A stretch of 64,000 nucleotides of DNA, from the NCBI GenBank assembly GCA_903824495.1, contig CAIJXB010000015.1:1-64000 (forward strand), written 5' to 3'. The position numbers and the translations under genes are program-made. This document shows, in pieces, positions 35,701 to 42,275 of this stretch; position 1 is the stretch's first letter, and each line of letters begins with the position of its first letter. The DNA comes from an uncultured Chlamydiae bacterium (GTDB lineage Bacteria; Chlamydiota; Chlamydiia; Chlamydiales; Rhabdochlamydiaceae). The notes beneath the pieces are model-generated. The model had not been told where the DNA came from. It made no database searches and saw only the letters and a list, made by a program, of their open reading frames with translations.

Positions 35701-37151
35701 CTTTCAATAAAGCATGATTTGAAGAAACAAAAAGCAGTGCTCGTAATTAAGAAAGAATCATTCCCAAAGTGATCGTAGAAAAATACAAGAACATTTTGTA
35801 TCACAGCTGGTGTATCAGTAGCCTGAGAAAGGCAAGAAAAGAAATATCCCAGACCGTGAATTAAATTAAATGTCTTAAATGTTGAGCTAGCATTGAAAGT
35901 ACTTTCATATATAGCGAAATTCGTTCCTATGGTCAGGACAGAAAAACAATCTCCAAATGTACCATTAAATATACAGTTATTGATTACAAAAGTACATCCA
36001 TTTGATCCTGATATTTCTAAAGCATCGCCACCTCCGCTTGGGGTTTGAAAAGTGATGCTCTTTAATGTAACAGAAGGATTTGATGCTCCGGCTGAATACG
36101 TTGTATTTCCAATAATGATACAAGTTGATGCGGCTGTCGAAACCAGATTGACATTATCAGCTAAAGCAATATCTTCTGTATAGGTTCCCGGCCATATCCA
36201 CACAGTTTGCGGGGTTGTAGATGTAGCAACAGCCGCCGCTGCTGTAATGGCTGCTTGAATCGTTGTATAGCCAGCTCCACCTTGTGAATCTACTACGAAT
36301 TCAGAAACCCCTTCATCGGTTGTAATCGTTCCCCACGAAGGAGGAGAGCCTGCTGTTGCCTTAAGCACCTGACCTGTTGTTCCGTTGGCAAGCCATGAAG
36401 GAACTCCAGTATTACTTGTGATGAGCACTCCATCATTGGCTGTTGTGATTTGTCCTACCGTGTTGGTTGAGGAAGAATACAAAAGTTCATTAGCTGTTGT
36501 CGCTCCCGGATAAGTGGCCGTTGACCAAGAAGGCGCAGAGCTTGATCCTGAGAGAAGGACTTGGTTTGCAGTAGCAGTTCCTGAAAGGATCGCTCCTGCG
36601 GTGGAGTTTGAGTAGAATATACCACCATTAGAAGCTGTTAGGTTGGCATTTGTTCCACCATGGGAAAGGTTCAAAACTCCTGTTAAATCGATCTCGGTGC
36701 TGCTCGTAGCATCTGTTGTAAGTCCGGTAGAACCCCCTGATATAACAACGTTCCCTGTAGCAAATCCTGCCGAATCCGCAACAATTGTGGAGACTCCGCT
36801 TCCCCCTCCAGGAGCCGATATAGTAAAGGAATTGAGCCCGGCAGTAATGATCGCCCCCGCTCCTGCAGTGACCGTAAAATTACCACTGCTATCAGGTGAT
36901 AGACCATTGATCGTCTCAACAGAGGCAGGAACCGATAAATCAATTCCATGCGGTAGAGCAGTAATTGTTACGCTATCATCTGCAGATTCAATGGTAAAAT
37001 TATGAGTATTCGTAGGCCCAATGTTATTGATCGTTTCAATCCCCGTTCCTCCAGTGCCGCTTCCAGTAGCCGCACGCGCCGTATGTCCGGCAAATGAGCT
37101 CTGAGTATTTAGAGAAAGTAAGCACACTAATAGAAGGAAGATTTTTTTCAT
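29790..37151 (-). CDS. Giant secreted repeat protein built from pectin-lyase-like beta helices
   Basis: The 2453-residue product starts with a clear signal peptide (MKKIFLLLVCLLSLNTQSSFAG) after AGAGG. An N-terminal Ser/Thr/Gly-rich part (to about 275) is followed by six units of 320-390 residues. Each unit begins EGVSxFVVDS, then GYTTIQAAITAAA and TVWIWPGTY(T/N)E, the usual entry to a right-handed parallel beta helix. It then has many short Asn/Cys/Phe-containing strands and ends with a linker (SFDGGVSSLN, TSGQVLTSNGTGADPTW). That linker recalls tail-fibre and giant-virus repeat proteins. A distinct C-terminal domain of about 100 residues closes the protein. There is no autotransporter barrel, LPXTG or coiled-coil stalk, so export beyond the periplasm is unexplained. 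An adhesin or glycan-binding surface role is inferred. Confidence 0.85.
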   Translation of the reverse strand: MKKIFLLLVCLLSLNTQSSFAGHTARAATGSGTGGTGIETINNIGPTNTHNFTIESADDSVTITALPHGIDLSVPASVETINGLSPDSSGNFTVTAGAGAIITAGLNSFTISAPGGGSGVSTIVADSAGFATGNVVISGGSTGLTTDATSSTEIDLTGVLNLSHGGTNANLTASNGGIFYSNSTAGAILSGTATANQVLLSGSSSAPSWSTATYPGATTANELLYSSSTNTVGQITTANDGVLITSNTGVPSWLANGTTGQVLKATAGSPPSWGTITTDEGVSEFVVDSQGGAGYTTIQAAITAAAAVATSTTPQTVWIWPGTYTEDIALADNVNLVSTAASTCIIIGNTTYSAGASNPSVTLKSITFQTPSGGGDALEISGSNGCTFVINNCIFNGTFGDCFSVLTIGTNFAIYESTFNASSTFKTFNLIHGLGYFFSCLSQATDTPAVIQNVLVFFYDHFGNDSFLITSTAFCFFKSCFIESVGSGSLFQIQSGSTLDVDNTTVTCNSGTGFWASGVSGSYGTINYNGMSPSRGTATKIDPLLTLGNYQMQVGNISFDGGVSFLNTKTQGTNHQVLLGTGTSAVSTVSGTGTSGQVLTSNGTGADPTWQAAAGGSTEGVSEFVVDSQGGAGYTTIQAAITAAALVATSTTPQTVWVWPGTYTEDLILAPFVNLASGASGVIVNGSASYATVATSEYFYCNGIEFAPTTGAAFTVSGTGAPTLTFDRCVFKPVAGACFVSSNSSGTHLNTIYQNNCVSTALAGYKIYNFTNSSLYLTDSNNLCTDTGSTFSGSLLAISSCIYVDNISLSSSSVGIVTGCYATSVASGALFTLDGTSSLYALNSTVSTAGTYWATGTGTINYGAIINLDGSSRVNTTLTRNPETLQVGDVSFDGGVSALNPTTLTANQVVLGTATSALSNVAAGTSGQVLTSNGAAAPTWQDFTQTEGVSEFVVDSQGNAGYTTVQAAITAAALVATSTTPQTVWIWPGTYTENVTIGSSYVNLASASVTGVRIVGNTILSTSNSGTFTANNITFSTPSGGGSAFTFSGTHDCVPTFENCIFNGTTGDCFTVSNTAGDNIFINSCVFNASSGHKTFNTGSSTASNYYVFSCVQNSTDTAAIFGGSCLILMNGMSGNDSFSLQNDSYMFMKNSFLQSVGSNPSFAIGASAKLDISFTSVTCQTGTYWATGTGGLFYTNINPSRGSATLIDPGLTSTGYEFQGGSISFDGGVTSLDPTTLTSGEVVLGTATSALSTLSTIDNGVLITSNTGVTTWLPNGTTNQVLMATTGAAPSWQANPAIGTTEGVSLFVVDSQGNAGYTTIQSAIDAAALVATSATPQTVWIWPGTYNETLTLHDYVNLAEANGTGVFVVGNVTYTPVATNAFLSMKGIVITTPSGGGAAFTLAGSVLCHVFFNNCTFNGTTGNSFVSTNTNGNAEIFMQNCLLNASSSRKIFDVSGGSGIFIRCFGCYVVSANTASTITNDTYLYYLGSYVNDSYVVSSSNVVLWVEGCQCKGAGSLPFVNCSVQFANAVIFDSSVTCHNTYWATGPGTLFYGNVTSFGTALDGTGSTGSAIDPTMGSATGFPSQVDSISFDGNVTALNTVTQGTVNQVLLGTGTSAISTVSGTGTTGQLLTSNGTGADPTWQDNPGVLTINTLSPDGSGNFSVVAGSNISITSGTNSITINSSGLGGTTEGVSQFVVDSGGTQGYTTIQAAITAAAAVATSTTQQTVWIWPGTYTEDLTMASYVNLSAATADSVFVTGNATYSPSASGETVFVHNLVFNTPATGDAFSMGGIGASNIYFSQCIFNATNGSGAGISGTNPNGVIYQYLCSMNASSGNQNYNAIVGITAYSTNTSGGAGSSFLNGGGQGFSFSYCTFFETLNVYYQFIMNDCIMISHNVVMNGGTLYARNCLFDTGTPYWVTGTGNVFYGAILTGVPIDPALTANATSFQSGQISFDGGISSLNTATQGTNHQVLLGTGTSAVSTVSGTGTSGQVLTSNGTGASPTWTTISANSEGVSKFVVDSQGGAGYTTIQSAITAAALVATSTTPQTVWIWPGTYNESIALSPFVNLASAAAGVVITGNVTYTSVTTGEECFITQIEFKPTTGDAFTQSGTGTPKIVFNNCIFTPVAGQCVVSTSSAPSNAPTISQNNCASIAPSGYRIYNLTNTSMNIIGCNNFAGTVASIYNGGGVSQLFINATVYGDSFIVTNGFLLVNSCFITQVGGVPAFTLDSSSGMFITTTSITGAGTTYWATGTGNLYYSGISIVNATLQVNPTLTTHPAEVQVGTLSFDGGVSSLNTATQGTNHQVVLGTGTSAVSVVSGTGTTGQTLTSNGTGVNPTWQNSGSVLAVTSVSYTQSPYTALTTDYYLKCSVPTTPFNPLTINLPAAPTTGQAFVIKDASGHAFTNHITIAPLGGVLIDGSASYVLNKNYQSASVLFDGAAYEIFSSYAGQ
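30966..36314 (-). repeat. Six imperfect ~1.0-1.2 kb coding repeats in the giant protein gene
   Basis: The best-conserved ~144-bp core of each unit lies at about 36171-36314, 35154-35297, 34170-34313, 33101-33244, 31935-32078 and 30966-31109, giving periods of 970-1170 bp. The linker part is even more alike at the DNA level: 30225-30268 and 31230-31273 are identical over 44 bp. This points to recent duplication or gene conversion, and to likely copy-number variation between strains. Confidence 0.9.
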
Positions 37152-37326
37152 GAGAGCCTCTAAAAATTATTTAACTTTTCAAAAAAGTACTCTACCCCCT
37201 GTTTTTAGTCAACTCTCCTCGTTTTTTTTTCAAATCACACAACTTTACAATTAAGCTTTGCAATAAAACACGAAATTAAACTATTTATAAAATATGCGCA
37301 TTAATGTTATTGATAACGGCTTCCTC

Positions 37327-38511
37327 ATGAAAGGCCGTCTATTATTTCTTGTTTTGATTCTAGGGCTTATCGCAGCCTTGCTAAAAAGGACCCTCTTTAG
37401 CGAGACTCGAGGGGTACCCCCTCCCCCTTCAAAAGAGTTTTTCGAAGAGCTATTAGCTACTAACGATCAAAACTTTGCAATTTCCTCAAAAGCGCCACCT
37501 CCTCCTGAACCAAATCCAAAACTCCCGTCTTTGCCTGATCGTTTTCACTACTCCACTTCCGCATCCTTTACGTATTGGTATGCTAAAGAAGACGGACTCA
37601 ATCTTGCTGAAAGCGCTCTTCTGCTCCCTTCTGGGATAACAGTTGCACCTCCAAGTGGAAGTGTCTTGAAACAATCTTTTGCTTATCAGCCAGGTTTTAA
37701 AGTGGGCATTGGCATGGGATATCTCGATCTTTGGGATCTCATCGCTGAATACACTTACTTCAGAGGATCGACAACGACAAATGAGACGGCCCCTGCAAAT
37801 ACCACAGATCTTACAGCAACTGGCGTATGGAATATGGATGACTGGTTTTTACAAGTCACTCCCATCTCTTATCAGTCTTTGACAGGAAGACAGCTTTCTT
37901 CTACTTGGAAGCTGAGCATGGATTTAGGCGATCTCACCATAGGTTTCCCTTATAAGAAAAAAAGAGGGCTTGTCTTCTCTCCTTTTGGAGGCCTGCGCAG
38001 TGTTTGGATCCGTCAGCGCATGAACCTCGCTCTGACACAAACTGCGGACTCCATCGGGGACAGCGCGCTACTGCCACCACAGCCTCTTAAATCTTACAAT
38101 AGCTCCAACGGATGGGGAGTTGGTCCTCGTCTTGGGGTCAAAGGAAAGTATGGACTGCCTTTAGGCCTCCGCTTGGATAGTTTACTTGGAGCAAGTCTTC
38201 TCTATACGCAATACACTCATGTAAGACATTTCGAAAAGAAGGCATCTGAGGCTTTTGACTTCGGTCTTGAAGCTCACATGAATAATTATGATTGCGTAAG
38301 ACCCATTCTCGATCTCAATCTCGGGATCGGCTGGGGCATGAACATTTATAAAAAATATAATATAGACCTAGCCGCAAGCTATGACTTCTCCTATTTTTGG
38401 AGCCAAAATATGATGAGAATGATGCTTGATGAGTTTTTTGGGGGCAGCGCCTCCGGCAGCCTAGATCTTTATTTCCAAGGACTTACCATCACGACTTCCT
38501 TTAAATTCTAA
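37327..38511 (+). CDS. MOMP-like outer-membrane beta-barrel protein
   Basis: The ATG at 37327 (or 37294, 11 codons earlier) starts a signal or anchor segment (GRLLFLVLILGLIAALL). A proline-rich spacer (VPPPPS, APPPPEPNPKLPSLP) follows, then a domain of about 310 residues with alternating aromatic amphipathic strands (YSTSASFTYWYAKEDGLNLAES, GFKVGIGMGYLDLWDLIAEYTYF) ending in ITTSFKF with a terminal Phe. This is the pattern of the chlamydial MOMP-like/Lpg1974 porin family that is expanded in Waddlia and Simkania. Cys are rare, so it would not form a disulphide-linked network. It is divergent from the giant repeat gene, with 175 bp between them. Confidence 0.8.
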   Translation: MKGRLLFLVLILGLIAALLKRTLFSETRGVPPPPSKEFFEELLATNDQNFAISSKAPPPPEPNPKLPSLPDRFHYSTSASFTYWYAKEDGLNLAESALLLPSGITVAPPSGSVLKQSFAYQPGFKVGIGMGYLDLWDLIAEYTYFRGSTTTNETAPANTTDLTATGVWNMDDWFLQVTPISYQSLTGRQLSSTWKLSMDLGDLTIGFPYKKKRGLVFSPFGGLRSVWIRQRMNLALTQTADSIGDSALLPPQPLKSYNSSNGWGVGPRLGVKGKYGLPLGLRLDSLLGASLLYTQYTHVRHFEKKASEAFDFGLEAHMNNYDCVRPILDLNLGIGWGMNIYKKYNIDLAASYDFSYFWSQNMMRMMLDEFFGGSASGSLDLYFQGLTITTSFKF

Positions 38512-38578
38512 TTCCCCTGAAAAAGATTGAAAAATACCCTAAATTACACTACAATATATAAAAAAATTTAGGATATTT

Positions 38579-40684
38579 ATGAGAATTGATCAAAATAATT
38601 ATACACATAGAAATATATCAACATTTACAGCCGTTGTGGTTTCATTATTCTACCTATTCCAAAGGGCTACCGCCCAAAGCTTGGTTCCATCCCACTCTAT
38701 GGGCCTCAATACAAGTTGCACTCCTACATTTCAAGACAGTCTATACTCTTTTAATACGATTGACCCTTTATTTGATTATATCTCTTTTGAAGAATTCCAA
38801 AAAATCGATCCTAATGCCACTCTTCTTCAAAACGAAAATTTTCGCTCCTCTAGGCAGTCTGATCTGATTGCAACATCAAGATCTGGAGCTATAAATAGCC
38901 TTTCAAGAAGGGACAAAAGAAATTACAAGAAAAACCCCTCAAATGAAAAAGTTCAAAAGCTCATCCAGGAAAATTTTGGGCTCCATTTTAAAAAGGGACT
39001 TCATCGAGAAATTTCGATCATCGAATCCCAAAAAAGCTACGATATTACAATCGGAACAACCTATATATTAAAAGAGTCCCAAAATCCCGACACTTACTAT
39101 GGAAAACTTACTGGTGATAATCAATTAGCCTATGCACGGCATTGGGGGCTGAATGGCCGCATTGTCACAGAAAATCTATTAAAAGAAAAATGCACTTTAG
39201 AAAATGGCACTGTTACTGACTGTGTGCCTTATTGGAATAAAATCGAGCTTTTAAGAGATTGGCTTAGACAACCTGCCGATCCAGGAAAAGAGCAGTGGTA
39301 TGTCATCCTTGATCATGACATGGTCATCACGAACATGAATGTTAACCCCTATGAGCAGCTCCAGCTGCTGAGAAAAGGACACAATACGAGCATTATCGTT
39401 GGCAAATGCTCTGCTCAATCAAAAGAGGAACAAGCTTTTGCTTGCTGGAAAGACGGAGATCCCGAGCTGTCAATAGGCACAGGAATTATGTTTGTAAGAA
39501 AAGGTGAGGACACTAAAAAGTTTTTCGATCGCGTTTGGGAAAAACGAAACGATCCTACCGGTTCTAAAAATTCCATATGCTCTACTCTCGGCACTTGTCA
39601 AACACAAGAGTTTCTTCATGAACAAGAAGCTTTTGCAAGAGTGCTTGCAGAGGACCGATCTCTTCTAAATACAGTTGTAACTACTGTTAGAAGAGAAATA
39701 TACCAAGGCAAGCAACTTGCCCTTGATAGCGGCAAAAGAGAGGGGTGCTTTATCTTAATCAATCCGCGGCAGGGAGAGTCTGATGACTTCTTGGGTTTTG
39801 ATTATGATAACGTACATCCTGAGACCATATGGAAAGCTGGAGACTGGATAGGACACACACCGGGACTTCCTGTTAAAGCACTTGATTGCGAAACGAAAGA
39901 ACCTGTCTACTTTAGAGAAACCTATTTAAAGGCTCTGCTAAAAGCTACCATTCCCATCGATACCCCCTATTCTCTATCGAGCGCTCTTTCATCCACAAAA
40001 ACAACTTCAAGGCATAAGGATCCGGTCTGGATTGATCTTCTATCTAAAGTCCCCTCTACAAGTCAAGAATATGCCCTAATAGATGCTGCTAGAATAGACG
40101 ATGTAAGCAGCGTTGAAAAATTGTTAAAAACCGGCTCAATTTCAGAGCAGTATCGAGTGTGGGGTATCTTAGCAGCTTCGAGCAATGGCAGCATCAAGTC
40201 TCTTGATCTCTTACTAACGAGTGGAGACAGAATTGCTGATGACAATCGAGGAGCTGCCATGATAAGAGCTGCTGAAAAAGGACACAAAGATATCCTTGCT
40301 AGGCTATTTGAAGGTGGAAACATCTTTAGTCATTATCTATATGAAATCGTGAAAAGAGCCGCCATGAATGGACATACAGACGCTCTTGATTTCCTCCTTA
40401 GCAATAAAGTTATTTCCAAGCAGTACCTAGGATTAATCGTAGTAGAGACCTCTAAGACCTTCCGCTCAGATGTCATTGAAATTCTCCTCGATTATGCAAC
40501 CATCTATGGACTTTCAGATAACCATCGAGGACTCGCTTTATGGGAAGCCTCTATGAGAGGCTGCACAACTACTGCCAAAATGCTCCTCGAAAATGGACCT
40601 ATTTCAGATATATATCGAAAAATGGCCACAGATACGGCTGTTAATAATGAACATATCAAGATCGTAGAGTTACTTAGAACTTAA
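38579..40684 (+). CDS. GT34-like glycosyltransferase fused to ankyrin repeats, candidate effector
   Basis: The 701-residue product has one N-terminal hydrophobic segment (about 14-30), a polar region, a glycosyltransferase domain (about 145-445) and ankyrin-type repeats (about 495-701). The enzyme part resembles the GT34 (GMA12/MNN10) galactosyl/mannosyltransferases of fungi and plants: PYWNKIELLRDWL, the DxD in WYVILDHDMVITN (D245, D247, N252), GTGIMFVRKG, a helix ending W320, FLHEQEAF and the late GDWIGHTPG. The repeats include DAARIDDVSSVEKLLKTG and RAAEKGHKDILARLFEGG. A eukaryote-like sugar transferase with protein-binding repeats suggests modification of a host target or of surface glycans; this is inference. 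The 3' end overlaps holB by 15 bp. Confidence 0.75.
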   Translation: MRIDQNNYTHRNISTFTAVVVSLFYLFQRATAQSLVPSHSMGLNTSCTPTFQDSLYSFNTIDPLFDYISFEEFQKIDPNATLLQNENFRSSRQSDLIATSRSGAINSLSRRDKRNYKKNPSNEKVQKLIQENFGLHFKKGLHREISIIESQKSYDITIGTTYILKESQNPDTYYGKLTGDNQLAYARHWGLNGRIVTENLLKEKCTLENGTVTDCVPYWNKIELLRDWLRQPADPGKEQWYVILDHDMVITNMNVNPYEQLQLLRKGHNTSIIVGKCSAQSKEEQAFACWKDGDPELSIGTGIMFVRKGEDTKKFFDRVWEKRNDPTGSKNSICSTLGTCQTQEFLHEQEAFARVLAEDRSLLNTVVTTVRREIYQGKQLALDSGKREGCFILINPRQGESDDFLGFDYDNVHPETIWKAGDWIGHTPGLPVKALDCETKEPVYFRETYLKALLKATIPIDTPYSLSSALSSTKTTSRHKDPVWIDLLSKVPSTSQEYALIDAARIDDVSSVEKLLKTGSISEQYRVWGILAASSNGSIKSLDLLLTSGDRIADDNRGAAMIRAAEKGHKDILARLFEGGNIFSHYLYEIVKRAAMNGHTDALDFLLSNKVISKQYLGLIVVETSKTFRSDVIEILLDYATIYGLSDNHRGLALWEASMRGCTTTAKMLLENGPISDIYRKMATDTAVNNEHIKIVELLRT

Positions 40685-41659
40685 GCGAAAAAACAAATTC
40701 TCTAAAACAACTTTAGGTTTGCAGCTTCGCTGCATACCAAGCCTCGCTTCTTCGACATGATGAAATGCCTTTTCAAGCGTGGGAATGTTTTTCAAGGCAA
40801 GCCTCCTTTCCAAATCTTCTTTAAACTCTGCATGAAAAAGATCGCAAGTTGGCGCTGATTTTAGAAGATGAAGATCTCTAAGCCAAAAAAGCAAATCCTC
40901 TAAAAAAGGATCCATGATTTGAATCGTTGCACTTTCTTCTTCTGCATCTATTTTTTTATCTAAAAGCTTTTCAAGCTTACCTAAAGACTGTAAAAAATCA
41001 AGAGATGGCGGGAGAAGAAAATGATTGCTTAAAAGATCTAAAAAAGCGTTTCGGATAGGATCTTCAAGAGCTTCCGCTCTTTGCAGAGCTTTACCTAAGG
41101 AGCCTTGACTTACAAGAGATACTTCCTTAGCTTTTTCTAAAGAGAGTTTTTTATTTTCTACCAAATACTCTGTCACAAGAGATTCTGCAATGGGATAAAA
41201 AGGAACTGCTGTGCAGCGAGAGGCTATCGTTGGCAAAATCTCTTCAGGATGAGACGAGAGAAGGATGAATCTTATGTGTGAATGGGGCTCTTCAAGCGTC
41301 TTTAAAAGAGCATTGCTGCTAGAGGGCAGCATCCTTTCAGCTTCTTCGATGATGTAAACTTTTAGCGTAGCTTCAAAAGGAGGAAAAGACGCTTCTTCCA
41401 AAATCTTTCGAATGGAAGAAATAGGATGCATGTGAGTTTTGCCTTCAGGCTTGAAGATCAAAAGATCGGGATGCGTTTTACTATCGATTTTCTGTATGTG
41501 TTTTTTACCAAGTAGCCTTTTAGCAAATTCTAAAGCAAAAGAGTACTTACCTACCCCTTCAGGACCAGTAAATAAAAACACTTGACCTTTAGATTCTTTT
41601 GCTGCCTTCTCCAAAAAAAGGCGAGCGGGGTCGTTACCTATGAGCGAAGAAAATGTCAT
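40670..41659 (-). CDS. holB: DNA polymerase III delta' subunit
   Basis: The 329-residue clamp-loader subunit has an AAA+ fold: a P-loop-like GPEGVGKYSFA with Tyr where Ser/Thr would bind Mg-ATP (typical of inactive delta'), THPDLLIFKPEG, KVYIIEEAERMLPSSSNALLKTLEEP and the sensor-like SSHPEEILPTIASRC. The usual four-Cys zinc module between the P-loop and HPD is absent. It works with delta, tau/gamma and beta at the fork. Its start overlaps the tmk end by 26 bp, and it is the last gene of the gyrase block. Confidence 0.9.
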   Translation of the reverse strand: MTFSSLIGNDPARLFLEKAAKESKGQVFLFTGPEGVGKYSFALEFAKRLLGKKHIQKIDSKTHPDLLIFKPEGKTHMHPISSIRKILEEASFPPFEATLKVYIIEEAERMLPSSSNALLKTLEEPHSHIRFILLSSHPEEILPTIASRCTAVPFYPIAESLVTEYLVENKKLSLEKAKEVSLVSQGSLGKALQRAEALEDPIRNAFLDLLSNHFLLPPSLDFLQSLGKLEKLLDKKIDAEEESATIQIMDPFLEDLLFWLRDLHLLKSAPTCDLFHAEFKEDLERRLALKNIPTLEKAFHHVEEARLGMQRSCKPKVVLENLFFRLSSK

Positions 41660-42269
41660 CTAGAAATTTCAGTGCCTGATTAAGAAGGGTTTCTGGAGAT
41701 TGTGTCGCATCCAAGACTCTTACGCGCTTTGGATCTTGCTTTGCAATGTGTAAAAAAGCTTGTCTGATCTTTTCATGAAAGATTAAAGACTCTGATTCAA
41801 TCCGATCCTTCTCTCCTGTTTTATGTAGAGATCTAGCAATGCCAATCTCAGGAGAAATATCGAGGTAGAAGGTTAAATCGGGTGTTTTTCCGTTGGTAGC
41901 AAAAAGACAAAGAGCATTTACCTTATCGGCATCAAGCCCCCTTGCAACACCTTGATACGCAATAGTTGAATCGTTGAATCGATCGCAGAGGACTATTTTT
42001 CCGCTAGTTAGGGCTGGAAAAATCACCTCTTGCATATGTTCTGCTCGATCCGCCAAAAACAAGAACAGCTCGCATCTATCACTTAATGGTGTTTTGCTTT
42101 CTAAAAGAAGAGAGCGGATCTTTTCTCCTAACTGAGTTCCTCCTGGAGCTCTTGTTTGGATAACAGACTCCCCTCTCTCTTCTAAGAGGCGGTAAAGACC
42201 CTTCATCAGTGTCGATTTACCCGCCCCATCACCGCCTTCAAATGAGATCAAAAGACCTTGCGTTAGCAT
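41634..42269 (-). CDS. tmk: Thymidylate kinase
   Basis: The 211-residue enzyme phosphorylates dTMP to dTDP. It has the P-loop SFEGGDGAGKSTLM, the dTMP-binding RAPGGTQLGEKIR, the DRFNDSTIAYQGVARGLD loop and the LID segment SLHKTGEKDRIE. The start lies 6 bp after the gyrA stop. The order gyrA-tmk-holB supports dTTP supply and the replication machinery being expressed together, as I recall in Chlamydia. Confidence 0.95.
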   Translation of the reverse strand: MLTQGLLISFEGGDGAGKSTLMKGLYRLLEERGESVIQTRAPGGTQLGEKIRSLLLESKTPLSDRCELFLFLADRAEHMQEVIFPALTSGKIVLCDRFNDSTIAYQGVARGLDADKVNALCLFATNGKTPDLTFYLDISPEIGIARSLHKTGEKDRIESESLIFHEKIRQAFLHIAKQDPKRVRVLDATQSPETLLNQALKFLDDIFFAHR

Positions 42270-42275
42270 AAGCGT

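Noticed and set aside
30966-36314. Periodic repeats considered as a CRISPR or mobile-element array
   Set aside because: The repeats are about 1 kb apart, keep one long open frame and encode a consistent protein unit.
36643-37005. 120-codon rightward open frame
   Set aside because: It is antisense to the low-complexity start of the giant repeat protein and has no ribosome binding site.
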